Below, one piece after another: positions 55,173 to 64,000 of a DNA stretch of 64,000 nt. The stretch comes from JBNAVJ01 sp049700455 (GTDB lineage Bacteria > Bacteroidota > Ignavibacteria > Tepidaquicellales > Tepidaquicellaceae). Under the pieces are notes generated by a model. That model saw only the letters and a program-made list of their open reading frames with translations, was not told the DNA's origin and did not search any database. Every line of letters starts with the position of its first letter. Within the stretch, counting starts at the first letter, position 1. The translations under genes were made by a program, and so were the position numbers. The stretch spans positions 5,509 through 69,508 of the forward strand of contig JBNAVJ010000011.1 in the NCBI GenBank assembly GCA_049700455.1, given 5' to 3'.

Positions 55173-57089
55173 ATGAATGATTTTATTTTCAAACCGTTTG
55201 GTGAGATGACTGATGATGACTATTACCAGATAGGATTCAAATCGGGTCTTGAAATTCACCAGCAATTACTTACCTCTAAGAAACTTTTCTGTAGATGCCC
55301 GGCGGGAATTTATTCTCACAAATATGATGCAGAGATTCTAAGACATATGAGACCAACTCTTTCAGAGCTTGGGGAATATGATGGTACAGCATTGATGGAA
55401 TTTAAAACTAAAAAAGATATTATTTACCATATCAATCACGAGACGGTGTGTACTTATGAAATGGATGACACACCACCTTTTGAAATTAACGAAGAAGCAC
55501 TTGATATTTCTCTGGAAATTGGTATGCTTTATAATTGTTCAATGATAGATGAGATTCATATAGCACGCAAGCAATATCTTGATGGCAGCATACCCACTGG
55601 ATTTCAGAGAACTACTATTGTTGCTGTTAATGGGTGGGTTCCCTACAAAAAACGCAGGATAAAAATAGTTCAGCTTTCACTTGAAGAAGATTCCTGTCGT
55701 GAGGTGTCAGACATTGGTCATACCAGAGTTTACCTAACCGATAGGCTTGGAATGCCACTGATAGAGACAGTTACCGCCCCGGAAATGCATACCCCTAATG
55801 AAGTAATGGAAGTGGGGCAGATAATAAGTATGATAGCGCGTAGCACAGGAAAAGTGAGAATGGGAGCAGGTGCGGCACGTCAGGATGTTAATGTGAGTGT
55901 TGAGGGTGGAACAAGAATTGAAATTAAAGGTGTACCGAGTCTAAAACGAATTCCCCTTTTAACTTACAATGAGGCAATGAGACAATGGAATCTTCTACGA
56001 TTAAGAGATGAATTACATAGTCGAGGAATTACCAATAAAACTTTTGAATCCAGAGTTGAAAATGTCACGAAGATTTTGAAAAAAACACATTATCAACCTA
56101 TTTATTCTGCTTTAGATAGAGGGAAGGTTGCTTATGGTGTTTTACTGCGAGGATATAAAGGTTTGTTAAGATGGAAGACACAAACAGACACTTATTTTTC
56201 CAGAGAAATTTCAGATCGTGTACGTGTAATAGCATGTCTTACATCATTGCCTAATATCATACATTCTGATAGTACTGCTGAGACTCTATCAACAACCGAA
56301 TGGAGTAACGTTAAGAAAGCTTTATCTGCAACAAATGATGATACTGTTGTTATCGTTTGGGGTGATGAGAGAGATGTATTAACTGCAACCAATGAGATTA
56401 TTATCAGAGCAAAGGAAGCGACTATAGGAATTCCATCTGAAACCAGACAGGCTCATAAAGATGGGACAAATGGATTCGAAAGAATATTGCCCGGACCGGA
56501 TAGAATGTATCCTGATACTGACTTGCCTCCTAAACGCATAACTAAAGAACGATTAGAACGTATTAGGATGTCATTACCTGAAATTTTATATGAGAAACTG
56601 AAATGGTATGAAGAATTAAAAATTCCAGCTGATACAAGATATTCTCTTTCTATATCAAAATATTCTAATCTATTTAAAAAATTGGTTGAGGTTTATAAAA
56701 TAAATCCTACTTTAGCTGCTGTTGCTTTAGTTCAATATCCAAAACGAATGTATAAGGAAAAGAAGATAAGTTCTGAAATTTCAGTTGAAGATATGGAACG
56801 ACTATTTGCGCTTTTTGCTGAGGGAAAAATTTCACGTGACGGTATTTATCTTAATATGGTTGCTCTCTCAAAAGGAGAAGGAATAGTTGTTAATAAGGCA
56901 AATCCGGGCTTAGATAGTGAACTGTTGGGAAGTGTGATGCAGCAATCTCTCGATGAAATAAAAAAAATGAAGATTAAAAACAAAAGTAAACTTAGAGAAA
57001 TTATACTTGGAAAAATGATGTACAGATTAAAAGGTAAAATTGAAGCACGGGAAGTTATTAATTTTCTCAATAAAAACTTAATATTGTAA
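55173..57089 (+). CDS. gatE: Archaeal-type Glu-tRNA(Gln) amidotransferase subunit E
   Basis: GatE activates Glu-tRNA(Gln) with ATP and adds ammonia, giving Gln-tRNA(Gln). The 638-residue protein has the GatB/GatE cradle start IGFKSGLEIHQQL, LRHMRPTLSELGEYDGTAL, YEMDDTPPFEIN, then ARKQYLDGSIPTGFQRTT and QLSLEEDSCREV. It includes the AspRS-type GAD insertion (about 270-400) that distinguishes GatE from bacterial GatB, and a C-terminal helical tail. It starts with ATG and is followed after 4 bases by gatD. The pair is known as the archaeal GatDE enzyme, so its presence here is unusual. Confidence 0.92.
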   Translation: MNDFIFKPFGEMTDDDYYQIGFKSGLEIHQQLLTSKKLFCRCPAGIYSHKYDAEILRHMRPTLSELGEYDGTALMEFKTKKDIIYHINHETVCTYEMDDTPPFEINEEALDISLEIGMLYNCSMIDEIHIARKQYLDGSIPTGFQRTTIVAVNGWVPYKKRRIKIVQLSLEEDSCREVSDIGHTRVYLTDRLGMPLIETVTAPEMHTPNEVMEVGQIISMIARSTGKVRMGAGAARQDVNVSVEGGTRIEIKGVPSLKRIPLLTYNEAMRQWNLLRLRDELHSRGITNKTFESRVENVTKILKKTHYQPIYSALDRGKVAYGVLLRGYKGLLRWKTQTDTYFSREISDRVRVIACLTSLPNIIHSDSTAETLSTTEWSNVKKALSATNDDTVVIVWGDERDVLTATNEIIIRAKEATIGIPSETRQAHKDGTNGFERILPGPDRMYPDTDLPPKRITKERLERIRMSLPEILYEKLKWYEELKIPADTRYSLSISKYSNLFKKLVEVYKINPTLAAVALVQYPKRMYKEKKISSEISVEDMERLFALFAEGKISRDGIYLNMVALSKGEGIVVNKANPGLDSELLGSVMQQSLDEIKKMKIKNKSKLREIILGKMMYRLKGKIEAREVINFLNKNLIL

Positions 57090-57093
57090 TGTT

Positions 57094-58482
57094 ATGAGAA
57101 ATAACGAGGATTTCAAAGGATATAAAGGTATAGCGCTTAATGTTCTCCAGAAGTTTCAGGCTTTGGTCTGGAGTGATGTCGAGATTGAAACTGATAAAGG
57201 AATCTATGCTGGTAGAATCCTGCCACGTAATGAAACGGCGGATCAATATCATATTGTGATAAAGCTGGCTTCCGGGTATAATATCGGATTAGCAGCTGAA
57301 TCAATTAAAAATATAAAAGTATTCGGAAGAAAAATAGCACACTATAAAATACCTGAAAAAGAGTTTCCTTATGATCCTCAAAAACCACGTGTTAAATTGC
57401 TTGGAACAGGTGGAACAATAGCATCCCGACTGGATTACCGTACAGGGGCTGTAATTCCTGCTTTTACTCCAGGAGAACTTTATGGCTCGGTCCCTGAACT
57501 TGCCGATATTTGTAATCTTGAAACCGAAAAGTTATATGGTGTCTTCAGTGAGAATATGGGACCTGAGCAGTGGATTGGTACAGCCAAAGCAATTGGGAGA
57601 GAAATAGAAAAAGGTGTTCAGGGAATTGTTATAGGACACGGAACCGATACTATGCATCATACAGCAGCAGCACTTTCATTTATGGTTCAAAACTCACCTG
57701 TACCAATAGTTATGGTTGGTTCCCAACGTTCAAGTGATAGGCCTTCTTCAGATGCAGCATTAAATCTTATGCATAGTGTTAAAACTGCAGCCGAAAGTGA
57801 TATTGCTGAGATTATGGTCTGTATGTTTGGTCCTACCTCTGATGAGTATGGGCTTTTACATCGTGGAACCCGCGTTAGAAAAATGCATTCAAGTTATCGT
57901 TCTACATTTAGAACAATAGGAGACATCCCAATTGCTATGGTAAGTCGTGAAAAGATTACACCTTTAAGATATGACTATAAAAAAAGACGTGATGATAAAA
58001 ATGTAATTATTAATACTGCTTTTGAAGAAAAAGTTAGCATTGTATACTATTATCCTAATATGAAACCTGATATAATTGATTCATTAATAGATAACGGATA
58101 TCGGGGGATAGTCATTGCTGGAACTGGATTAGGACACGTGAATAAACCTCTTTACCCAGCATTAAAAAGAGCTCAGAAAAATAAAATTGCAGTTTATATG
58201 ACAGTTCAGACTTTGTGGGGATATGTTCAGATGTATGTGTACGATACAGGAAGGGATATGATGGAATTAGGAGTGGTTCCTGCAGCAAATATGTTACCTG
58301 AAGTTGCCTATGTTAAACTTGGATGGGCTTTAGGGCAAACTGATGACCTTGATGAAGTAAAAAAAATTATGTTGACTCCTATTGCGGGTGAAATTACAGA
58401 AAGAGAGCCTTCTAATGGTTATTTGATATTTCAGGGAGGAATTCCAGAAGTTGAGGAATTTATTTCCAGATATAGAAGATAG
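57094..58482 (+). CDS. gatD: Archaeal-type Glu-tRNA(Gln) amidotransferase subunit D (asparaginase-like)
   Basis: GatD hydrolyses glutamine to supply ammonia to GatE. The 462-residue protein has an N-terminal barrel of about 85 residues (WSDVEIETDKGIYAGRI) specific to GatD, then an L-asparaginase-like domain with the first catalytic Thr108 in GTGGTIAS, a second pair Thr184-Asp185 in GHGTDTM, and VGSQRSSDRPSSDAALN. The N-terminal domain and linkage to gatE rule out a plain asparaginase. Its last 32 bases overlap the start of a lipoprotein gene. Confidence 0.92.
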   Translation: MRNNEDFKGYKGIALNVLQKFQALVWSDVEIETDKGIYAGRILPRNETADQYHIVIKLASGYNIGLAAESIKNIKVFGRKIAHYKIPEKEFPYDPQKPRVKLLGTGGTIASRLDYRTGAVIPAFTPGELYGSVPELADICNLETEKLYGVFSENMGPEQWIGTAKAIGREIEKGVQGIVIGHGTDTMHHTAAALSFMVQNSPVPIVMVGSQRSSDRPSSDAALNLMHSVKTAAESDIAEIMVCMFGPTSDEYGLLHRGTRVRKMHSSYRSTFRTIGDIPIAMVSREKITPLRYDYKKRRDDKNVIINTAFEEKVSIVYYYPNMKPDIIDSLIDNGYRGIVIAGTGLGHVNKPLYPALKRAQKNKIAVYMTVQTLWGYVQMYVYDTGRDMMELGVVPAANMLPEVAYVKLGWALGQTDDLDEVKKIMLTPIAGEITEREPSNGYLIFQGGIPEVEEFISRYRR

Positions 58483-59542
58483 TTTCTTGCTCATTTTTTT
58501 ACTATTTGTCTTTTTTATACCCTCTTGCAAGATTGATGACAACATTACTTCCCATTCTCCGCCAAACTTATCTTCTGATATCTTAAGAGAAGGAAAGTTT
58601 ATTGTTTTTTCATCAGACAAAGATGGAACTTATGATATTTTTTTGGCTCAAGTAGATAGTGCTGGTTTCCTTCTAATAAAAAATTATATCTATCCTGAAA
58701 ACCCCTTTAACTTAACAGGCAATAGACAGGAGGGGAATGAAATGCAACCAGCTTTTTCATCAGATGGTAGAATTCTTGTATATTCGTCCTGGAATGGTAA
58801 CTCTAAAGAAATATATGCCTTATTCTTCAATGAACATTACTTAATAGATACTACTATTACTTTGAACCCCATTAGACTTATAGTTTCAAATGGGCATTGG
58901 GATGAAAACCCTTGTTTTTCACCCGATATGAGGTATATAGTGTTTGACCGCAGGACAGATACAGATACAAATGGAATCATTAACGAATTTGATAATAGGG
59001 ATTTATATATTGCAAATATTTATCGCTCAGACAAAATAATTTTTGCTGATAGTATCAGACCCCTTACAAATACTCCTGATGTGGATGAATCAAATCCTGA
59101 ATGGTCACCAAGAGTTTCTATCAGAAAAGTTGCATATAATCTATCATCAAATCCAAACAGTTTTAATAGAGACATTTATATTATTGATCCACTATTACCA
59201 AGAAACAATTTACCATATCAAGACAGCTTGAGTGCCGAGAATCCTTGTTGGGGACCAGCTTGTAATGAGCTTATTTTTGAATTAAGAGATACTTATAATG
59301 TGTTTTATAGAATCGTAAAAGCTGGATATCCTGCTAATACAGGATTTATTGAACTTATTTTACTGTTTGGTACCAATGTGCAAGAACCAGCCCGCAAACC
59401 AAACGATAATTTTATCGTCTATACAATTGTAAATAATGGTAATAATAAAGGTAAAATATTTGTTTATTCGTTTACAGGGAATAGTCATAATTTACTCCCT
59501 GATATTTTTCAAGCCTATGATAATCGATTTCCAGCCTGGTAA
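58451..59542 (+). CDS. PD40/TolB-like beta-propeller lipoprotein
   Basis: The 363-residue protein has a hydrophobic N-terminus and lipobox (FFIPSC), then repeats of the kind found in TolB-type WD40-like propellers: QPAFSSDGRILVYSSWNG, NPCFSPDMRYIVFDRRT, NPEWSPRVSIRKVAYN and similar. The start is a TTG at 58451 within the end of gatD; no ATG is available before the signal. It probably resides in the periplasm or on the outer membrane. The role is unknown. It lies 23 bases before the outer-membrane receptor gene and may be its partner. Confidence 0.8.
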   Translation: MRNLFPDIEDSFLLIFLLFVFFIPSCKIDDNITSHSPPNLSSDILREGKFIVFSSDKDGTYDIFLAQVDSAGFLLIKNYIYPENPFNLTGNRQEGNEMQPAFSSDGRILVYSSWNGNSKEIYALFFNEHYLIDTTITLNPIRLIVSNGHWDENPCFSPDMRYIVFDRRTDTDTNGIINEFDNRDLYIANIYRSDKIIFADSIRPLTNTPDVDESNPEWSPRVSIRKVAYNLSSNPNSFNRDIYIIDPLLPRNNLPYQDSLSAENPCWGPACNELIFELRDTYNVFYRIVKAGYPANTGFIELILLFGTNVQEPARKPNDNFIVYTIVNNGNNKGKIFVYSFTGNSHNLLPDIFQAYDNRFPAW

Positions 59543-59565
59543 TTTAAACTTAAGGTTAAAAACGT

Positions 59566-62019
59566 ATGTTTAAAAAATTTTTTTTAGTAATAACAATTAT
59601 TACAGTAGTATTTTTTTTAACAAATCTTGTTTCTGCACAACCTAAAGGTAAAGGAAGTATCAAAGGGCAGATAATAGATAAACAAACAAACACTCCTGTT
59701 GCTTCTGTCTCAATTCAAATTTTTAGATTAAAAGATAGTTCATTGGTCAAAGGTATGGCAACTGATGAAAATGGTACATTCCTTCTTACAGATATCCCAT
59801 TTGGGATGTACAAACTCAAAGCATCTATGATAGGATATGTAACCTATGTTGCAAGTAATGTTCTTTTAACCCCTCAAAGTAAAGATGTTGATCTTGGTGT
59901 TATAAAAATAGAACAGGGTGATGAAACCAAAACTGCAGAAATAGAAGTTACTGCTGAAATGCCAATATTTCAGACCCAGATTGATAAGAAAGTATATAAT
60001 GTTGAAAAAAGTCTTGTGAGTGAAAGTGGAACTTTAATTGATGTTTTGAAAAATGTTCCTTCTGTAACAGTAGATTCAGAAGGGAATATAAAGCTCAGAG
60101 GAAGTTCAAATATCAAATTTCTGATTAATGGGAAACCTTCTGCGATTCTTGGTCTTGATCCTTCGACAATTCTGGATCAAATACCTGCATCTAATGTTCA
60201 GAGTATTGAAATAATCACAAATCCTTCTTCTAAGTATGAAGCAGAAGGAACAACCGGCATAATTAATTTCGTATTGAAGAAGGAACAGAATGATGGATAT
60301 ACTGGCTCAATCAACTTGAATGCCGGAACAGAAGATAAATACAACGGTTCAGCAAATTTTGGTATCAAAACGGGTAAATTAACTTTAATGGGGAGCTATA
60401 ACTTCCGTATAGGCCATATGAGTGGTACTGGCAGTGTAAATAGAATCTCTTTCTTTGCTGATTCTACATATTTATATAATCAGTACCTGAATTTCAATAA
60501 TAAGATGAATTCACATATGGGTAATATCGGACTTGATTATGATATTTCAAAGAAAAGTACCCTTAGTTTCTCAACTTCATATAATTATAGAAGTCGAAAC
60601 AGAAATGAAAAGTCAAATTATTTTAATTACAGTCCAACTGTTCTACAATCTTCTTATGTACGAAATAATTATGATAATCATAGTGGGAATAATTTAGATG
60701 CAAACCTTGCCTACAGATTGAAATTCGATAAACCAAAACAGGAACTTGTTACAAACTTGCAGTATTCCTACTCGGATGAAGAAATAAATAACGATATTTT
60801 ACAATTCAATGGCAACACATTTGTTAACGATTTAACCCAGAACGATAAAACAAATCAGAAGTTTAAGTTTTATGTATTTCAGGCTGATTATACTCACCCT
60901 TTCACTTCCGATATGAGGTTGGAAACTGGATTTAAGGGTACTATCAGAGATATTAGCTCAGATTTTCTTTCAAAGTATCTTGACCAGAATACACAAAGCT
61001 GGGTAATCAATACAAACCTTTCAAATAACCTTGATTATAAAGACCAGGTTTACGGTGCATATATAAATTTTGCTAATAAATATAAAGATTTTGGGTATCA
61101 ATTAGGGGTACGGCTTGAACAAACATATACAAAAATTAATCAGTTGACTCTTAATCAAACCTTCGAAAATAATTACCTCGATATTTTCCCAAGTGTATTT
61201 TTGAGCCAGACTTTTGACAAGCTAAATGAAGTTCAGATAAATTATACACGACGTATTAATCGTCCGAATATGTGGCAATTGAATCCGTTCATTGATTATT
61301 CTGATCCTCAAAATCTTAGAAAAGGAAATCCTTACTTAAATCCAGAATATGTAAATTCTTTTGAGCTGAGCTATTTAAGATACTTTACCACTTTTACATT
61401 GACTGGAACAATTTTTTACAGGAATGTTAACGATGTGATAAACCGTGTAGTCAATGTTCTTGATAGTACGAGCACTATAGTAACATTTGATAACATAGCA
61501 AAATCTAAATCTTATGGACTTGAAATTGTTCTGGCTGGCAGGATTGCAAAATGGTGGAACCTGAATGCTAATTTTAATTATTCCAAATACACAGTCTCTG
61601 GGGGGAGTAAATATAACGATATAGATAATAATGCTGATGTCTGGTCTGTGAAATTTATGAATAACTTTATCTTTCCAAATATTGCAGAATTACAGATAGC
61701 ATATTTCTATACGGGAAAGATGGTTACTTTACAGGGAGGACTTGAACCAATGCAATCGCTTGATATCGGAATAAAAAGAGATTTCTTTAACAAACGATTA
61801 AGCCTGACTCTGCGCTCAAGTGATGTGATGAATACAATGAAATATGTTATGTCATCAAGTGGAACTAATTTTGTTATTGATGCAAATAGAAAGCGAAACT
61901 CACGTGCTCTCTTTCTCACCTTGACATATAGATTTGGTACTGATCAAAAAATGTTGAGTCAAAAACGTCAGAAACGACCACAACAACAAAATGACGAAAA
62001 TCCGATAGAAGATTTTTAA
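59566..62019 (+). CDS. TonB-dependent-receptor-like outer-membrane protein with carboxypeptidase-regulatory-like domain
   Basis: The 817-residue protein has a signal peptide (MFKKFFLVITIITVVFFLTN and following), a CarbopepD_reg-like domain at about 30-115 (GSIKGQIIDKQTNTPVASVS), a plug domain (about 145-225) and a C-terminal beta-barrel of the OMP_b-brl_3 type. Such proteins import peptides, sugars or metal chelates with TonB/ExbB/ExbD energy; no SusD partner is adjacent. A TonB box is not obvious. It follows the PD40 lipoprotein and ends 3 bases before the convergent meaB gene. Confidence 0.88.
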   Translation: MFKKFFLVITIITVVFFLTNLVSAQPKGKGSIKGQIIDKQTNTPVASVSIQIFRLKDSSLVKGMATDENGTFLLTDIPFGMYKLKASMIGYVTYVASNVLLTPQSKDVDLGVIKIEQGDETKTAEIEVTAEMPIFQTQIDKKVYNVEKSLVSESGTLIDVLKNVPSVTVDSEGNIKLRGSSNIKFLINGKPSAILGLDPSTILDQIPASNVQSIEIITNPSSKYEAEGTTGIINFVLKKEQNDGYTGSINLNAGTEDKYNGSANFGIKTGKLTLMGSYNFRIGHMSGTGSVNRISFFADSTYLYNQYLNFNNKMNSHMGNIGLDYDISKKSTLSFSTSYNYRSRNRNEKSNYFNYSPTVLQSSYVRNNYDNHSGNNLDANLAYRLKFDKPKQELVTNLQYSYSDEEINNDILQFNGNTFVNDLTQNDKTNQKFKFYVFQADYTHPFTSDMRLETGFKGTIRDISSDFLSKYLDQNTQSWVINTNLSNNLDYKDQVYGAYINFANKYKDFGYQLGVRLEQTYTKINQLTLNQTFENNYLDIFPSVFLSQTFDKLNEVQINYTRRINRPNMWQLNPFIDYSDPQNLRKGNPYLNPEYVNSFELSYLRYFTTFTLTGTIFYRNVNDVINRVVNVLDSTSTIVTFDNIAKSKSYGLEIVLAGRIAKWWNLNANFNYSKYTVSGGSKYNDIDNNADVWSVKFMNNFIFPNIAELQIAYFYTGKMVTLQGGLEPMQSLDIGIKRDFFNKRLSLTLRSSDVMNTMKYVMSSSGTNFVIDANRKRNSRALFLTLTYRFGTDQKMLSQKRQKRPQQQNDENPIEDF

Positions 62020-62022
62020 AGG

Positions 62023-63144
62023 TTATTTGTTGTGAGAAAAGTATTGGTCTAACAAATATTCTGCTGCTACAGTTGGTAACATATCCCCGTTGAGTACTTT
62101 GGGCTTAAGTTGTTCAAAGATAACCTTAATATGTTGATTCTCATAAAAGCGACGTTTTAATTCTTCTTCTACAAAACTGAAAATCCATTCAAGTAATTGT
62201 TCTTTTCTCCGTGAGTAAAACAGACCGGAAGATTTTGTAATCTCAACAAACTCTTGAATAAGTTGCCAGAGTTCCGGTATCCCATTTCCAGTCAATGCTG
62301 AACATACTTCGACACGTGGCTTCCAACCAGCAGTAGGGGAAGTTAAATATTTGAGGGCAGATGAAAACTCAGATTTAGCCATTAAAGCTCTGTTAATGTT
62401 GTCTCCATCGGCTTTGTTAATAATTAGAGCATCGGCAAGCTCAATTACTCCTTTTTTAATTCCCTGAAGCTCGTCACCAGCACCCGCTATGGTAACAAGC
62501 AGGAAAAAGTCTACCATAGACCTGACTGCAAATTCACTCTGACCAACTCCAACAGTCTCAACCAGAATGATGTTATATCCCGCAGCCTCACATACAATTA
62601 TTGACTCCTTTGTTTTGCGGGCAACTCCACCAGGGGTCCCGCTACTGGGAGAAGGGCGAATAAAACAATTTTCTTCACGCGCTAAAAGTTCCATTCTTGT
62701 TTTATCACCTAAAATGCTCCCTTTAGAAATAGGACTCGAGGGATCAATGGCAAGAACTGCCACTTTATACCCCTGTTTAATCAAATGTATCCCAAGGGCT
62801 TCGATGAGAGTACTTTTCCCCCCACCTGGAAATCCTGTAATTCCTATCCGTATTGAGTTACCCGAATGCGAAAATAATGATTTAAGAATTTTGTGGGCAA
62901 GCTTTTGATGTGTTGTAGAATTGCTTTCTACCAGAGTTAAAGTCTGTCCAAGAATGGTACGATTTCCACTTAGCACACCTTCAATATATTCTTTCACTGT
63001 AAGTTTTTTAGAACTCACAATTGGCACATTAGATCTCTTGGGAGTTGATGGTTGTTTGCCTTTTATAATTTTTGTTGTAAATCCTTGAGTGGTATTATCT
63101 GGTACCCACTCAGGAATACTTTCATTTGTATCTATTTCAGACAT
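62023..63144 (-). CDS. meaB: MeaB/ArgK-type G-protein chaperone of B12-dependent mutase
   Basis: This 373-residue P-loop GTPase protects and reloads adenosylcobalamin in methylmalonyl-CoA mutase. Walker A is GFPGGGKSTLIEAL, then AVLAIDPSSPISKGSILGDK, RPSPSSGTPGGVARKTKE, the VETVGVGQSE switch region and NKADGDN for base recognition. The mutase genes are not in the window. The ATG is at 63144. It converges with the receptor gene. Confidence 0.92.
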   Translation of the reverse strand: MSEIDTNESIPEWVPDNTTQGFTTKIIKGKQPSTPKRSNVPIVSSKKLTVKEYIEGVLSGNRTILGQTLTLVESNSTTHQKLAHKILKSLFSHSGNSIRIGITGFPGGGKSTLIEALGIHLIKQGYKVAVLAIDPSSPISKGSILGDKTRMELLAREENCFIRPSPSSGTPGGVARKTKESIIVCEAAGYNIILVETVGVGQSEFAVRSMVDFFLLVTIAGAGDELQGIKKGVIELADALIINKADGDNINRALMAKSEFSSALKYLTSPTAGWKPRVEVCSALTGNGIPELWQLIQEFVEITKSSGLFYSRRKEQLLEWIFSFVEEELKRRFYENQHIKVIFEQLKPKVLNGDMLPTVAAEYLLDQYFSHNK

Positions 63145-63251
63145 AAATTTAAAATAACAATTTTTTTCCCTTAATGCTATTATAAATACCCGGATTGATA
63201 TTCTGCTATTTTATATGGAAATTTATGTAATTATTGAGTAAACTTAATATT

Positions 63252-63767
63252 ATGCCACGAAGGAAAAGAAAAACTGTAATTGTAAATGACAAAATGCAAA
63301 AAAACTATATTTATGAATTGACTGAACCAATGGGTAAAAACTTTGACCCCCGTTTTCAACCAGAACTTACACCAAAACAAATGTTAAAGTTAGGGGTCTT
63401 TGGTGGCAAGTATATGACGGATTGCAGAGATGAATTTCCTCAGGACTGGTTTGAAAAAGCAAAATTAAGTCCATCTAAACCTAACCCTAAATTAAACTAT
63501 TTTGGAGTAAACGCCAGTCAATCCCTCCTCGAATGGAAACGAAAAGGATGGATTCATCCTGATGATCCACGTGGCTGGTTTCAGTGGTATTGCAGGTATT
63601 ATATGGGAAGAAGACATCCTGATGATGAACGTCAGATTAGGCGCTGGCTTGCTATTAAGAGACATATTAGCCAGCTGAAAAAAAATTGTCGCCCTCTTGA
63701 CCTTAATTGTCGAAAGAGGCAAAGACAGGCATTACTTCACTGGGCTATAGATAGTAGAAAACTATAA
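63252..63767 (+). CDS. Conserved protein of unknown function, Trp/Arg-rich
   Basis: The 171-residue protein is basic and rich in Trp, Arg and Tyr, with blocks GVFGGKYMTDCRDEFPQDWF, NYFGVNASQSLLEWKRKGW and GWFQWYCRYYMGRRHPDDER, which look strongly conserved. I recall a family of uncharacterised proteins with this kind of pattern in bacteria and some eukaryotes but know no function. There is no signal peptide or membrane segment, so it is probably cytosolic. The frame can start at a TTG at 63234; I prefer the ATG at 63252 (MPRRKRKTV). The stretch after it to the window end shows no gene. Confidence 0.75.
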   Translation: MPRRKRKTVIVNDKMQKNYIYELTEPMGKNFDPRFQPELTPKQMLKLGVFGGKYMTDCRDEFPQDWFEKAKLSPSKPNPKLNYFGVNASQSLLEWKRKGWIHPDDPRGWFQWYCRYYMGRRHPDDERQIRRWLAIKRHISQLKKNCRPLDLNCRKRQRQALLHWAIDSRKL

Positions 63768-64000
63768 TACAGAACAGTTTAAGAATTTTGTCCGGAAAAG
63801 TTATCCCATTAAAGATACCCTTCAACCCAATGGGAGGAATTAAATACTCTTGTATTTTAAGTCCTGTTATACAGGAGATGTGATACAGCCTATAGTAATA
63901 ATTACATTAAACAGAATCTCCAATCCTCTAGTGGTTAAATGTTAATAGCAAAATAAAGAAAAATAGTTCCTTCCCTTCATAACTATAATTCTGATATTAC
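63768..64000. other. Right-edge intergenic stretch, no gene seen
   Basis: These 233 bases have no convincing coding frame or RNA structure. One weak pairing (TCCCATT near 63804 with AATGGGA near 63829) has too long a loop for a sure terminator. Confidence 0.5.

Noticed and set aside
57094..58482. Plain L-asparaginase
   Set aside because: The extra N-terminal barrel domain and the adjacent gatE make GatD the better call.
63800..63835. Possible terminator after the last gene
   Set aside because: Only a 7-bp stem with an 18-base loop and no T run.
1..64000. Prophage, insertion sequences, CRISPR arrays
   Set aside because: No integrase, transposase, terminal inverted repeats, cas genes or spaced direct repeats were seen.

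Overview
The window is a gene-dense, AT-rich chromosomal stretch from a bacterium that most resembles the Ignavibacteria/Melioribacter side of the Bacteroidota-Chlorobiota group. The lines of evidence are: type IX secretion (T9SS) C-terminal sorting domains of the 'NFPNPFN' type; Gram-negative envelope genes (LptD-like protein, TonB-type outer-membrane barrel, ExbB/ExbD, lipoproteins); an Nth/Prs/RlmN/Adk/DapF housekeeping set with low GC; and frequent TTG starts beside Shine-Dalgarno-led ATG genes. The taxonomic call is inference from content only. I see no phage, insertion sequence, CRISPR array or rRNA; one tRNA-Ser(GGA) is present.

Layout. (1) 1-9348, minus strand: a tight run of POT peptide transporter, endonuclease III, three family-9 glycosyltransferases, a DegT-type sugar aminotransferase, Prs, a dihydrolipoamide acyltransferase and a zinc-ribbon membrane protein that runs off the left edge. 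(2) 9682-31759: a region dominated by peptide and amino-acid use, with two OPT transporters, PqqD-like protein, PepD, M2-type zinc peptidase, secreted phosphatase, MFS transporter plus ROK kinase, Tat-exported asparaginase-like Ntn hydrolase, M49-like peptidase, aromatic amino-acid decarboxylase, LtaS-like phosphotransferase, serine hydrolase and PepT. A decayed T9SS cargo gene lies at about 16922-17613. (3) 31772-41954, minus strand: WecB, DapF, LptD-like protein, two TPM-domain proteins, two ExbD, ExbB, STAS protein, adenylate kinase and RlmN. (4) 42121-52676, plus strand: UvrD/PcrA helicase, DedA protein, tRNA-Ser, a lipoprotein, a small barrel, a Rieske protein with a cytochrome b/dodecaheme cytochrome c fusion, GalE-RmlA-RmlC, OsmC and an FmdB zinc ribbon. 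(5) 52743-63767: MaeB, an archaeal-type GatE-GatD pair, a PD40 lipoprotein, a TonB-type barrel, MeaB/ArgK and a conserved unknown.

Two items stand out. The first is the two-gene Rieske plus cytochrome b-dodecaheme unit (46348-49402), which looks like a quinol-oxidising complex whose b subunit carries its own 12-heme periplasmic wire. The second is a complete archaeal-style GatDE amidotransferase (55173-58482) in an otherwise bacterial gene neighbourhood. The peptide-related genes of region 2 fit a peptide-fermenting or proteolytic heterotroph: oligopeptides enter by POT/OPT carriers, cytoplasmic M20 dipeptidases and tripeptidases finish hydrolysis, and exported peptidases act outside the inner membrane.
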